A model generated the notes under the pieces. It made no database searches, had not been told where the DNA came from, and saw only the letters and a program-made list of their open reading frames with translations. Both the position numbers and the translations under genes were made by a program. DNA of 64,000 nucleotides, from assembly GCA_023362775.1 (NCBI GenBank), contig JALMGJ010000006.1, positions 9,261,001 through 9,325,000 on the forward strand, given 5' to 3'. This DNA is from Charina bottae. Taxonomy: Eukaryota > Chordata > Lepidosauria > Squamata > Charinaidae. Of the stretch, positions 20,666 to 31,434 are shown piece after piece. The first letter of the stretch is position 1, and every line of letters starts with the position of its first letter.

Positions 20666-22496
20666 CATTTCTGATTTTTTTCCAGTGAAACCATTTAGAT
20701 CCTGGTTGTTTTTTTACCATTCCTGGTTTAATGAACTATAATTTTTAAGTTTGGGACTATCACATTCACCTTTTGCTCCCGCACTTTGGTGAATTGTTCC
20801 TTTTCCGCTAAAGCTTTCCATTCCCTGTGATGCTTTTGATTTAATGCCACTGTATTAACCAGGTTCTGAAATTGCAGCCAGTCAGAAAGAGGCCATACCA
20901 TGGTATATGAAGTTCCCGTGCCAATGTCAAACCCACCACAACACAGGTTTGTTGTGACCAGCATACAGATGGATGTAGAAAGCGACCATTTTCTGGTGAT
21001 TGAGAAGCAATATTTACCTCTCAGATGTCTGGCTGCAGAAAGTCATCTCATGTGTACCTTCTGTATAAACTAACTGTTAATCTGAAATTACAAAGATTGA
21101 TATCGCCAAAAGGGAGAGAGCAGGAAGGGAGAGATCTCTTAGAAGGTTAAAAAAACCCAACCCTCCAATCTTTACCTGAATTAATGATGCTTTAGTGATG
21201 CTGATAATGATTCTTAAAGGGTGAAATAATTGCCAGATGATCTCTCTTGTCAACCCTGAAGATCTGAGGGTGAATCTGTTTGCGTTTGTTATTTAAAGGT
21301 CTTCTTTCTGACTGCCCACTCAGGAATGTTGCACGCTAAAAACACTGGCCTATTCATTTGTGCAGTGTGTGAGGGTTCTTTGTGTTTTCAGGAGTAGAAA
21401 CACGGCCATTACCATTCTCATTCTAAAGCCAGTGCTAGAAGTTGCAGTTACTTCAAAGAGTGTATTGATAATGATAGGAGAGATTTGTCATGGTGCAGAA
21501 CATGGGCTAAGATTCAGCTACGGAAGTATCCAACCTGTCTGTTTTCCTTGTAATGTTCAAGTATGAGATGAGAGAAGTAGTAATAAAGAATCCACAAACG
21601 GGCATGGGGATCGTTAACTTTCCACTCTCCATTAGCTGCTCATTGCAGAACCCACTGAGTGTTGTACTCAGTTGTTGACTGGGAATTTGGAGAGTTGTAA
21701 CTCAAAGCACCTAGGTGACACTATAATGGGGAAAGTGGTCTAGACTGTAATAATAATAATAACAACAACATCTGCCTGTCCCAGGTCCTTGGGAAGGACT
21801 CGATAGGTAGACAAAAATGCCAAATCCAGTCTAAACATCTGGCCGACTGTGCGACCAACCATAATAATAATATTTTAAAAAAAACTCAGGAGGCCATCTG
21901 TTTGGGTAACATCTCAAGGTGTCCACAGCCCCAGTACTGGTGGAAAGGGGTCAGGAAGAATCTTGTCCACCTCAAATATCTCTGATACTAATGCCAGAGA
22001 AGTGATTACTGCAACCCCCCCCAAAAAAAAACTATTCTAGGACACTATAAGATTATACCTCATACCATGCTAGATACAGCCGGGGGAGAAAAGAGCTGTT
22101 TGCATTTGAATGTGAAAGTATTTTGCAATTTTGAATCAATAAAACTGAAGTCTTCATTTTATCATTCAAAATTTGCAGTTCTCCAAATGTTGTGCCACAG
22201 ATCAGCCACAGTTTAAACAAGCATATTAAGGGAAAACTTTATTCTGAAGCCCATCTTACAGACTGTAGAAAAATGCATTGCATTCAGGAACATTATTTGC
22301 AGTACTGTGTACTGTGGGGAAAACTGCAGAAGAACAAAAAAGTAGGTCGAAGAAAATGTGCACCAAATCTGAACTCCGTGAAATAATGAGAAACTGAAGA
22401 ACCGAACTTAACATTTTCACAGAAAGGAGAAAGTGAGGGGAGCCAACATTGATAGGTTCACCATTCCTTGACCTGAAATGCTATGTCATTTTATAG
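20666..22496. other. Intronic sequence with a minor LINE-tail fragment
   Basis: 21748-21875 is an AAT-flanked fragment (TCCAGTCTAAACATCTGGCC, ACTGTGCGACCAACC) of a kind common as a retroelement 3' end in squamates. The remainder is unassigned, with no recognisable coding region. Confidence 0.4.
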
Positions 22497-22630
22497 CCGT
22501 GTTTCTCAACCTTGGCCACTTTAAGATGTGTAGACTTCAACTCCCAGAATTCCCCAGCCAGCAGGCTGGCTGGGGAATTCTGGGAGTTGAAGTCCACACA
22601 TCTTAAAGTGGCCAAGGTTGAGAAACGCTG
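22497..22630. mobile_element. Palindromic hAT MITE, copy a
   Basis: Nearly perfect inverted arms run from GTTTCTCAACCTTGGCCAC to GTGGCCAAGGTTGAGAAAC, meeting at the apex GCCAGCAGGCTGGC. Flanks TTTTATAG and CTTTGTAG are a diverged 8-base duplication. Related copies are at 33360, 34918, 44043, 48570 and 52699. Confidence 0.8.
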
Positions 22631-22971
22631 CTTTGTAGGATAGGGCAGTATATTTGAAGCTATCAAATATACCTGCTATCTACCTGCAATGCCCTCTGAT
22701 TGTAATTTCTTTCCTTCCAGGGAGAAATATTATCTTGGATCTTAAAAGAACCGTCTTCTGTCCATGGCAGGGAGAGAAAATCTGCAAGCCATAGAAAGCC
22801 CCGAAACAATGTCCTGTAACTTCTGCACACCTCCAAGGTTGTGCCCCTGAAATTTGACAGGAGGCATCAGAACAACAGTCTTGCCTTTGCTGTCATTTGG
22901 AATGGAAACAAGAGAGAAAGGAGTGCCTTTGAACCTCAAATATACTTACCACACCTCAGTAAATGGAGAGG
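22631..22971. other. Intronic sequence, nothing recognised
   Basis: Unique-looking stretch between two MITEs; no features found. Confidence 0.45.
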
Positions 22972-22979
22972 GAATAGGT

Positions 22980-23250
22980 CAGGGATGGGCAACGTCAGGC
23001 CCGCGGGCCATATAAGGCCCGTGGGGGTCCTGCCTAAGGCCTGCGGGGCTCCCGCCCACAAACTCCGCCCCTTCCACACGATTGGCTCCCGCCCACAAAC
23101 CCCGCCCCCAGTGCTTGTGATTGGATCCCACCCACAAACTCCAGCCCCCGGTCCATGGAAATCCCAGAAACCCCGCCCCCCACCCCCACCCCAGTCCCTG
23201 GTTATAAATATCCAAATGGCCCTTGGCAGAAAAAAGGTTCCCCACCCCTG
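22980..23250. mobile_element. GC-rich hAT MITE with 8-bp TSD
   Basis: Terminal repeats CAGGGATGGGCAACG and GGTTCCCCACCCCTG, flanked by GAATAGGT at 22972-22979 and 23251-23258. Inside are tandem modules each with GATTGG(C/A)TCCC and CCGCCCC, i.e. an inverted CCAAT box and a GC box. The sister copy is at 50567. Confidence 0.9.
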
Positions 23251-23258
23251 GAATAGGT

Positions 23259-23851
23259 GAACTCAGGGGAAAGGGAATGGACCCATCCTAAGATTCCCCC
23301 CCTTTTATGACTTTAATATGACTGGTCAAAGGGGAAAAAATGTGCCCTCAGCTCACCCCAAATCTGCTCGCCTGGAAAACGCACGGTTGCGTTCGAAGGT
23401 GTGTTTCCAACTCTTGGTCCTCTGACAGGATTTGTGGGGGAGGTGGCTTTCTTCCTTCCACCGGCTTCTGCTGCATCCATTTGCTGCTAGCGTTCGAGGA
23501 AGAGCTCCCCATGGGAGGTGAACGAAAGGGTATCCCCATCGCTTACGCCACCGTACCAATTGGATTTCTGGTTAACTTAATTTCAGAGTTGTAGCACTTT
23601 GCTGAAACAGTAGGTGTGCTCCATGGATGCAAGGCACGTGGCTGAAGCTAATCTCCCTCTTTGGCTTCCCCCTTCCCCTTTTAAACTATAAAAGCTTCCC
23701 CCCCTTGGCTTGCCCCACTCATGGAGGCTCATTAAAATTCCACAATTCCAGCCTTCCTGTAATGATGTTACTAAATCATTTTCTCTCCTCCTCCTCCTCC
23801 TCCCCCGCCTTTCTTCATTCCCTTTATATCTGAGAAAGCCATTCCTGGTAA
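23259..23851 (+). other. Intron upstream of the CELF exon
   Basis: Repeat-poor sequence just before the exon, with a pyrimidine-rich run (CTCCTCCTCCTCCTCC and onward) at about 23784-23825 that could bind polypyrimidine-tract proteins. Short frames here (23340-23594) match no protein I recognise. Confidence 0.5.
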
Positions 23852-23883
23852 TTTCTGAAACCTTTTTCAATTTCTCTCTGTAG
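23852..23883 (+). promoter_or_regulatory. 3' splice site of CELF exon
   Basis: A likely branch point TTTCTGAAAC at about 23853-23862, a pyrimidine tract CCTTTTTCAATTTCTCTCTG, then TAG at 23881-23883. The spacing is normal for a vertebrate acceptor. Confidence 0.85.
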
Positions 23884-23966
23884 GTTGTTGTTTCATCACA
23901 TTTTATACAAGGAAAGCAGCACTAGAGGCTCAGAATGCGCTGCACAATATTAAAACTTTACCTGGG
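23884..23966 (+). CDS. CELF2: CELF2 exon, part of RRM1
   Basis: An 83-base coding exon. The first two bases complete a glycine codon begun in the previous exon; 27 codons follow, reading [16 protein letters not shown] then [11 protein letters not shown], ending in phase 0. CELF proteins bind U/G-rich RNA in nucleus and cytoplasm and control splicing, decay and translation. This segment carries the RNP1 strand (KGCCFITF with the preceding exon) and the next helix of the first RRM. IKTLPG points to CELF2; CELF1 has MKVLPG and CELF4 differs more. One conservative change is visible: isoleucine where I expect valine in FVTF. Acceptor and donor are good. The preceding RRM1 exon and the next exon (starting MHHPIQ) were not found, so the introns are long. 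All transposons here are therefore intronic. Confidence 0.92.
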
Positions 23967-23975
23967 GTGAGTACG
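23967..23975 (+). promoter_or_regulatory. 5' splice site of CELF exon
   Basis: GGG|GTGAGTACG is close to the vertebrate donor consensus. It fixes the exon end at 23966 and leaves the next codon in phase 0. Confidence 0.9.
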
Positions 23976-24791
23976 CTTATTTTATTTCATGGTGATCATT
24001 TGGATGATGGACGGAGGGGAGCCTGGGGAGGTGGGAGGGGGAGGAAAGGAAAGGAATACTGTAGTTCCTTCTGCAGAAAATGCTGCTTATGAGCTCTTAG
24101 TGCCCCAAATGGCTTTCGTCTTTCAGCGGAGGTTAATGACCTCATGGCTGAGTGTAGGTGATCGCTGCCATCTGGCCACACAATGATGATCTTTGAGGAG
24201 GGTTGAAAATGCACCCCCAGATGTAAACCAGAGCAATAGTTCATTATAAGTGTGTTGTTTTCTGAGCGCAGTTCCAATTCCTAACAGATTGAGAGCGAGT
24301 AGTCCTCCACAGCTTCTTAAATTATCATCTCTACTAGCCTGGCCCGCATGGCCAGGGGCAAGGGATGCTGGGAATTGTAGTTGAGCAACTGTTGGAGGGC
24401 TGCAAGTTCCCTTCTCCAGTGTCAAACGAAAAGGAGAATGGGAAGTGTGTGAAAAGGACTGAGTGGATCAGGATCCAGAGAAACAAGTCAGAATGGGGGT
24501 TGATTTTATTGTGAAGGAAGATGAATAATCTCTTGGATGTTTGGTCCTGAAAGGAGGTAAGAGAAGCATCTTTTCTTGACTAGCTTCTTTGAGGGTTGGC
24601 ACACCACCCTAGAATGCATTGGGTAGTATGTGGCTCGTTGTGTTGTGGTGATCCTTGCCTTAGCATGTGATAGCACAGCAATTGTGCTATGTTGTTCCAG
24701 GTTTTGGTTTGGTAGAACCCAACCTCTGCATTCTTAAAAGAACAGGAGAATAATCCAGTCCAGAAACTGATGATGATGAGGTTGGCCTTGA

Positions 24792-24794
<3 letters not shown>
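23976..24794. other. Intron downstream of CELF exon
   Basis: Mostly unique. 24325-24425 contains TGCTGGGAATTGTAGTTG and TTGGAGGGCTGCAAGTTCCC, a worn hAT-like MITE found in many vertebrates; its ends are not defined. Confidence 0.45.
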
Positions 24795-24831
<37 letters not shown>

Positions 24832-25085
24832 ATGTACCATCAAGTAGTTTTCGACTCCTAGCAACCACATAGATAGATTTGCTCCATGACAATCTATCCC
24901 TAACCTGGTCTTTCAGCACTCTCATCACCAAGGTGGATGCACTCATCGCCTCTGTAACTCAGACCATCCATCCACCTTGCTGCTCTTTTTCTTCTCTTTC
25001 CTTCCACCTTTCCCAGCATTAGAGCATTCTTGATTAGGATCAAGCCAAATGCGTGATGCTGAACATTCTGGTATGAAATGTGATT
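24795..25085 (-). pseudogene. Bov-B/RTE-like LINE 3' end with (TTGA)n tail
   Basis: About ten TTGA/ATTG units at 24795-24832 form the 3' tail, followed on the plus strand by TATGTACCATCAAGTAGTTT and TAGCAACCACATAGATAGAT, the reverse of the Bov-B-type tail. GGAAGGAAAGAGAAGAAAAA and the AATGCTGGGAAAGG block (LGKVE-type coding) lie upstream in the element. Truncated and non-coding. Confidence 0.7.
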
Positions 25086-25093
25086 TCAGCCTA

Positions 25094-25140
25094 ATAATAA
25101 TAATAATAATAATAGTAGTAGTAGTTGTTGTTGTTGTTGT
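25094..25140 (+). repeat. (AAT)n-(AGT)n-(TTG)n compound microsatellite
   Basis: Three adjoining trinucleotide blocks, each a one-base change from the last, suggest stepwise expansion. Confidence 0.9.
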
Positions 25141-25344
25141 TTTGAGATTCTGAGGGCACCTTTTAGAGGGCTTCGAGTGAGCTGGCACACACCAGCACCA
25201 CATTGCCAACCAGTAGCACCTGCAACATCTAGTTGCTTTGGTCAGAAAGCAGGGTCACCTTGTGGGGCCACACACCCCACCCCTTTGGGACATGCATGCA
25301 ACATTGCAAAGCCCATTGAAATGAGGAGGAGCTTGGATAACAAT

Positions 25345-25547
25345 CTGTGGCTTGAATCATGTCAACTGGATTTCTGTTTTCTCAGTAGAAACGTTTCACT
25401 CCTTATCCAAGGAGCTTCTTCAGTCTGAGACTGAAGAAGCTCCTTGGATAAGGAGTGAAACGTTTCTACTGAGAAAATAGAAATCCAGTTGACATGATTC
25501 AAGCCACAGACTGTTCCACCTGGATGACTGAGAACCTTCATCGACAT
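25345..25547. mobile_element. Penelope-like palindrome, family 1, copy 3
   Basis: The exact 13-base duplication CTTGGATAACAAT lies at 25332-25344 and 25548-25560. This is the shortest copy: arms of about 85 bases meet at CTTCAGTCT-G-AGACTGAAG, so the apex lies inside stem I of the hammerhead-like motif and the right arm has lost the CTCAG strand. Both arms share AGTGAAACGTTTCTACTG, a private version of this block. The right end is the long one. Confidence 0.9.
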
Positions 25548-25560
25548 CTTGGATAACAAT

Positions 25561-27618
25561 GTTGCAGTGCTTTCATCAGCCTGGCCCACCCCTTGTCCCA
25601 CCCTAAGGGCACCACTGTTGCCAACCCCTGGGCCTTCCAGTGATTGACTGAAGACAAAAGCAGCTGCTTGGTTGACCCTCACTGATGTCATTGCCCACTG
25701 CAATCTGATTGGCTGCCTGTGAGAAAGCATATGAGACAAACAAGGAATGCTTGTCTAAGCATCGATTGGTGGAGGATGTAGTTATATGACAGAGGAATAA
25801 ACTTTTTCATCTCTGAAATGCCTCTGAAAAGCTACTGGTAAAAGAATGGTATCTTTTCACCAAACCAAGATGAGCACAAAATATTCCCCACTGAAATTCT
25901 CCACTCAGCATGAAATTCTAAGGGAGGGTTAAAGTTTTTCTGCAGACACAGGTCCCTATTTTGTTCAGCTTATCCCTAGATCAGGACGTCTTTGTGGTGT
26001 AGTGGTCGGAAATTCTGATTTTAACCCTGAGGACCTCAGCTGGAATTCTCAGTGAGACAAGGACTCCATTATGATCTTCTTTAAGGACAAACAGGATTGA
26101 AATCTAATGTATAAATTCTAATAGAATTAGCTTGCAGCAATTGGTGCCAGAAAATGCCATGAGCAGTCATCTTTCTTTTTCTTTTTTCCTGTCCTTTTCA
26201 AGCAAAAGAAGGTGTGCTTTTTGGCACACAGACCAAGTACAAATTAGGTACAATTAATTATTTGCAGCAATAGCAGATGGAACAATGGAGCTGGCCAGAA
26301 ATATAGGTACTGCAGGAAATAGGAAGAATGGCAGCGATGCTGCTATGACCATCCTCAAGGGGACAACCAGGACAAGTGACATCATGATAAGAATCCTGTA
26401 ATTTCCATCAGTTGTGTCGTGCTAACTTTGATTTCATTGATTTGCTCAGAGCACCATTTAGATCTCCTACCAGCTACAAATATCGCAATGACATCACATG
26501 GATCATGATGTCATCATCAAAGTAGTGATGTGTCATTTGTATGATGATGTCATAATGACTTGTACCAAACACCTGTGGCTAGTACCAGTTATATGGTGCC
26601 TCTGAGCAAACAAAGGAGATCAAAATCAGCAGAGCCCAGGCGGTCTGGGCTGAACCAAAAAGAAGAGTGTTATCCTGTTGTCAAAGAAACGTGGGTTGGC
26701 CAGACCCATGTGAACTGGAAAAGTTTAATTATTATTCCTTGCCAATGGAGAGACTCTCCAGGGAACCAATCAAGGATTCCAAGGAGGTGGGAATAATTCT
26801 GCTGGCTTCTGTGTCTTCTTGAGTGAGAATTTAGGCACTCCCTTTGGGACTAAGTTCAAAATGGTGCTCGCTCTCTTTATATAATCCTGGGTTTTAGATA
26901 CTTCTTCCAGCTTAATTGCTGTCTGTACTCCATTCTTCTTAATTGTCTGTAACAATATCTTGTTCCTGCATCTCGCAAATGTCTCCATGTTCTGCTGCTT
27001 CTCTTCTTCAGGTTTCTAAAGCAGCCTTCTTTCAATTCAGCACTTTCCAGACTTATTAAATGTCAATTCCCATCATCCCCAGCCAAAATGATCCTTCTCT
27101 GTGATATCTGGGGACACTTGGCATGTTGTCTAATATCCCTTCTGGGCATCAGGTTGATGAAGGCTGCTTTGGAAGAGAGATGATCCCTAAATGGGAGATT
27201 AAAGCTTCCTGAATTTGGCGCACATAGATCTAAATATATGCTGAAAAAATGCGACACAGCCTGTAATTTCACACATTTGCAGGCGCTGAGCTATATTTTG
27301 AACTGTGAATAGCACTACAGGATAAATCTTCTAATAATGCAGAAGTCAGGGAGGTAGGGCATAGTATAAATCTAAATAAATAAATAAACACAATTTTAAA
27401 GGAACACATTTCCTTCCTTGCTTTTAGTAGGATTTGTTGCTGCAGAGGTGGGGGGGGGGGAAGGCAGTTAGTGACAAAATCAGTAATGGCTGTAGCCTGG
27501 CATTAAATTTCCTGGTTTCCACGCATGTGGTCACCACTTCAATCGATGATATTTCCAGCTGTAGGTGAAGCCCCTGGTCTCCAGATCACAGTAGGTACTA
27601 CTGGGCCAGGTGAAAATT
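25561..27618. other. Intronic sequence, no gene seen
   Basis: 25985-26110 resembles a badly decayed tRNA-SINE head (TTTGTGGTGTAGTGGTCGG). The minus-strand frame at 25362-25739 is mostly the reverse of a Penelope arm. A plus-strand frame at 26560-26796 matches nothing recognised. A G run lies at about 27452-27460. Confidence 0.4.
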
Positions 27619-27631
27619 ATTAGAGAAGATG

Positions 27632-27945
27632 TCTATGAAGGTTCTCAGTCATCCAGGTGGAATTGTCTGTAGCTTGAATCATGTCAACTGGATTTCTATT
27701 TTCTTAGTGGAAACGTTTCGCTCCTTATCCAAGGAGCTTCTTCAGTCTGAGCAAAGTTGGTAAGGGAATCCTAAATATGTTCCTAGGTAGCTGTGTGACC
27801 CAGGTGTAAGGTCACACAGCTACCTAGGAACATATTTAGGATTCCCTTACCAACTTTGCTCAGACTGAAGAAGCTCCTTGGATAAGGAGCGAAACGTTTC
27901 CACTAAGAAAATAGAAATCCAGTTGACATGATTCAAGCTACAGAC
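27632..27945. mobile_element. Penelope-like palindrome, family 1, copy 4
   Basis: The exact 13-base duplication ATTAGAGAAGATG lies at 27619-27631 and 27946-27958. The left end is long, the right end short (GCTACAGAC). The apex is at about 27797-27815 (GACCCAGGTGTAAGGTC). Both arms carry the private forms TTCCTAGGTAGC (left) and GCTACCTAGGAA (right), and TTCTTAGTGG/CCACTAAGAA, so one stem-I base of the hammerhead-like motif (plus 27859-27907; minus 27703-27751) is changed identically in both. Confidence 0.9.
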
Positions 27946-27958
27946 ATTAGAGAAGATG

Positions 27959-29356
27959 GATCTGCAATAAGGTACCTTCTGATGGTTATTACTTCAGGAA
28001 CAGGCAACTTCCCTTGGTCATGGCTACCAAATTTGGGCTACAAGAATCCAGATGGCCAGTAGATAAAAGCAAAGAGTGTTGTGTTCTGGATCCATGTGCT
28101 GGCGCTTTCCTTCAACAGCCTATGCGCTTACAACTGCTGCAACAGCCCCAACTTTCTTTTGAGCACTGCTCAAGTCAGTCTGGGTAGGACAGAGGCACTG
28201 TTGTCTAGTCTCACCTTCCCCTCTTCCAAGGATGGGACTTCCTGGGTTTCTTCTAAGTGAACATCATGTTAGGTCCTGGTGCTAAGACTGCCAATCCACT
28301 CCAGGCAGCCCAAATGCATATCTTCTACTTCTTGCAAAAGTACAGGACCTCTTGATGGGTACCCAGTAGCAGGCTCTGGATGCAGATTTTGGAGAGGGAG
28401 TGGAATACCCATTTGCCTGACTCTCTCAACTTGGTTTCTGTTGAAGTATGGAGGTAGCTCTCTTCCTGGTGGGTTCTTCTCAGTTAGAAGGTACATTTCC
28501 TCTCCTCTGGTGTCCAGCAAATGACTTGCTTCCTTCATGATTTCCATCCCTACTATTCTGGATGAATTCTACTTGACTGGTTTTCAGTCAGTCCTTTCAA
28601 GTGATTCAACAGGACTACCTTTATGGGGCCCGCCTATTAAGACTTCAGCCTGTCCCCACTTGCTGATTACAGTGTCACCTTAACATCATGACAATCTCAA
28701 TCTGAGATTGATTATCTTCTCACAAAACCGGCCCCATCTCAACCTCACCCCTTGAATTGAACTTTCATGTCATCACTTTGTGTACTGGAATAAAAAGATG
28801 TTCCTCCCTCCCCACAACACCTTAATCTGACACTGTACTGCCATAGTTAAATTTAAAACGGTTTGGTACCCAGGATCTCAGAGTGAGGTCTGTTGCAGGT
28901 ATGACCGTTCTAATTTGGATGATATAATTGGAGACACACCGGGAAGCATTAAGGCAGAGTCCCAGAGAAGAGGGAGATAAATTACACTATGGATGTGTGG
29001 AAAATTTGCCTTGATTCTGTTTTACATAGTAGGATACAACCAGTCTTTAGGGAGAACAGCCATAGTTGTAATAGACTGGAGGTGAGATGGCCACAGAAAC
29101 TAATTGGTGACCAGAAGGGATGCAGAGTGCCTGTATCAGTATGAAATACCCACAATGCACCTCTAGCTGATGGTTCACCAGGGCAGAGTGGGAATACCAC
29201 TTGGCAGTGATCCAGCTGATCGTATCTACACCCAAAGGCAGAACAGAGATCCCAGCTATGCATGCTAGTTGTTTGTGGGCCATCTAGATTGTGCATCCAA
29301 AACCGGAGTCCTCTCAAGCCATGCTAGTGCTCTGCCTGGACAAGCCAGTGTCCAGC
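27959..29356. other. Intronic sequence, nothing recognised
   Basis: Unique-looking sequence of ordinary complexity; no repeats, splice-flanked exon or RNA gene recognised. Confidence 0.4.
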
Positions 29357-29368
29357 TTCTCCAGGCAA

Positions 29369-29679
29369 GAAGAATAAAGGTCTTCTGTGCAAGCACCGAG
29401 TCATTACTGATCCTTTGGAGGGACGCCGCTTTTGCTAACGTTTTCCTGGCAGACTATAGAGCGGGGTGGTTTGCCATTGCCTTCCCCAGTTGTGATTATC
29501 TTTCCCCCAGCTTAGCTGGGTGCTCATTTTACCAACCTCGGAAGGATGGAAGGCTGAGTCGACCTGAGCCGGCTACCTGAGAACCAGCTTCCGCTGGGAT
29601 CAAACTCGGGTTGTGGGGAGAGTTTCGGATGTAGTACTGCAGAACTGCCGCCTACCCCTCTGCGCCACACGAAGCTCTG
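29369..29679 (-). mobile_element. tRNA-headed SINE, second family, 12-bp TSD
   Basis: TTCTCCAGGCAA at 29357-29368 and 29680-29691 is an exact duplication. On the minus strand the element starts AGAGCTTCGTGTGGCGCAGA (tRNA-like A box), has a B-box-like GAGTTTGATCCC, then GGTTGGTAAAATGAGCACCC, GGGGAAGGCAATGGCAAACC and a tail AATGACTCGGTGCTTGCAC. The GGCAATGGCAAACCAC block is shared with the other SINE family. Confidence 0.85.
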
Positions 29680-30049
29680 TTCTCCAGGCAAATGGGGGCC
29701 TTATCTCACCAGGGGCACCCTATTGGCAGATGATCTCCCCTTTTTACTTGGAGGGAACCCATACAGATTCATTTATTATTTTAGGGACTGGTGAATCCAC
29801 AACGTTTGAGAACCCCTGAACTAAAATGTCAAAGTGTCGCAGGGAATCCTGAGCAATGATATGAGAATAGGGGCATTGTGAGTTGGTCCTTGTTTCTTTG
29901 AATGAAATGCTGGCTCGCACGAGAGTACAGTTAGGATTTTGGGACTGGGAGCCACCTCTTCAGATTGTGATCCTCACCCATGGTGCTCAGTTTGCTTGGC
30001 CATAATCCACGAACAAATCCCACCAATTTCCATCTCGCTCTTTGACTTA

Positions 30050-30122
30050 CTTAGTTATTAATCAAACTTCTATCACCGCCCATCTCCCTCCTCCGGAGGG
30101 ACTCTGGGCGGTTTACAGTAAG
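30050..30122 (-). mobile_element. L2-type 3' tail (reverse)
   Basis: The reverse complement reads AAACCGCCCAGAGTCCCTCC then GGGAGATGGGCGGTGATAGA, the terminal block of L2-group LINEs. Nothing upstream of it is recognisable. Confidence 0.6.
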
Positions 30123-31434
30123 TGACTTGGTTTGGCTGCACAGTCCCAGGTTCCCTTTTAAAAGGAGGGATCTAGCAATTTCCAACCCAGGTCCGTCCCT
30201 CCTTGTACGCCCTGAAACGGCTCCTCCAGCCTCCCCATGGAGATCAATGTTTTGAGGCCTGCCAGTTTTTATGACAAATGCAGATGGAGTATCAGCGGTT
30301 TTGACATTTGGCCCCAGCAGCAATCTGGCATGTTTGTGTGGATCAGTTTGCTTTGCATCTGGGCAAGGTGCAACGTGGTCAAAAACACATCTGTGGGCTT
30401 CGAGAAAAGAAAATGGCTGGCGCTTTTCTTCCATCTCATCCTCCAGTGAAGGGCCTGCAGCTAGTTTTTCAAGTCAACATCCAGAAAGGCCTTGATAGCC
30501 AATTTGTTCCTCAGTTACATTCCCTCTGTTCTTGGTTTCAGGAGCTTTCCCCAGCTCTGCTTTTATGTGCACTTCCGGCAGAGAAATCCACCACCAGCTC
30601 TTAACCCAGCACAACAACATCGCCACCCTATCTGCTCCTTTGAATTGGAGCCTTTCTAGTGGCCATGGAAAGCAAGGTTGCTAGGCATGAATGATTAATG
30701 CTAGGAGGAAATATTGCTCCGATGCCTTGCTGTTTGATTATAAGCCTTGGAATTAGTCAACATTTCCATAATTCTAAACCAATATACACCTGTTTTCCCA
30801 CTGTGATGTGAAGGCACAACTTAATTTAACAGAGCCCCTGCTGTGATAAATCTCACATTAAACACAGAGCTGGTTCTGTAATTTAAAGTTGCAGCACCAC
30901 CCTTTTAAGAAAATTGTTTTGTGCGTGTTTGTGTGTGTACGGTATGTGTAGTAAAATTAATAAGAAGTTAATGATGCGTTTCACTCTTCTGCCTCTGAAA
31001 ACTTCTAGAAAGCACCCCCACAAAAAAATAATTAGATTCTAATGCACGCATAAAAGCATCAGACCCCAACAGGATCCTATTGGAAATGGATTCTGTGTGT
31101 GGCTGAAACAAAGAATCCAGATACCTAAAGGGCATGAACTTTTTCCAGGCTGAGGATTGGCCTTGGCTTTTGATGGCATGTTGAGGCTGAATTCCCAAAA
31201 GGTTAGAGATTAGACCAAGGCAAAAAAGGAATTTTAAGAATTATTATTTCATAATAGCTTTTGGAAGAGCAGCCCTGAGATTCAGGGCTTTGGGGGTTTA
31301 TGCATCTCTGCATATTAACAACAACAACAACAAAAATTCAGGGGTTGATGGGGAAGAGTTCAGTTGCATCCATAGGGGGATTAAAAAAATAAAGATGGTG
31401 GCCACTCCCATTTGGTCAAAGCCCTGACTTTTTA
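30123..31434. other. Repeat-poor intronic sequence
   Basis: 30440-30920 has no repeat features and balanced composition and is a candidate conserved non-coding stretch. 30918-30952 is TG-rich (GTGCGTGTTTGTGTGTGTAC). No exon-like frame with splice sites was recognised. Confidence 0.4.

Noticed and set aside
26560..26796. 78-codon frame as an exon
   Set aside because: No homology recognised and no convincing acceptor or donor around it.
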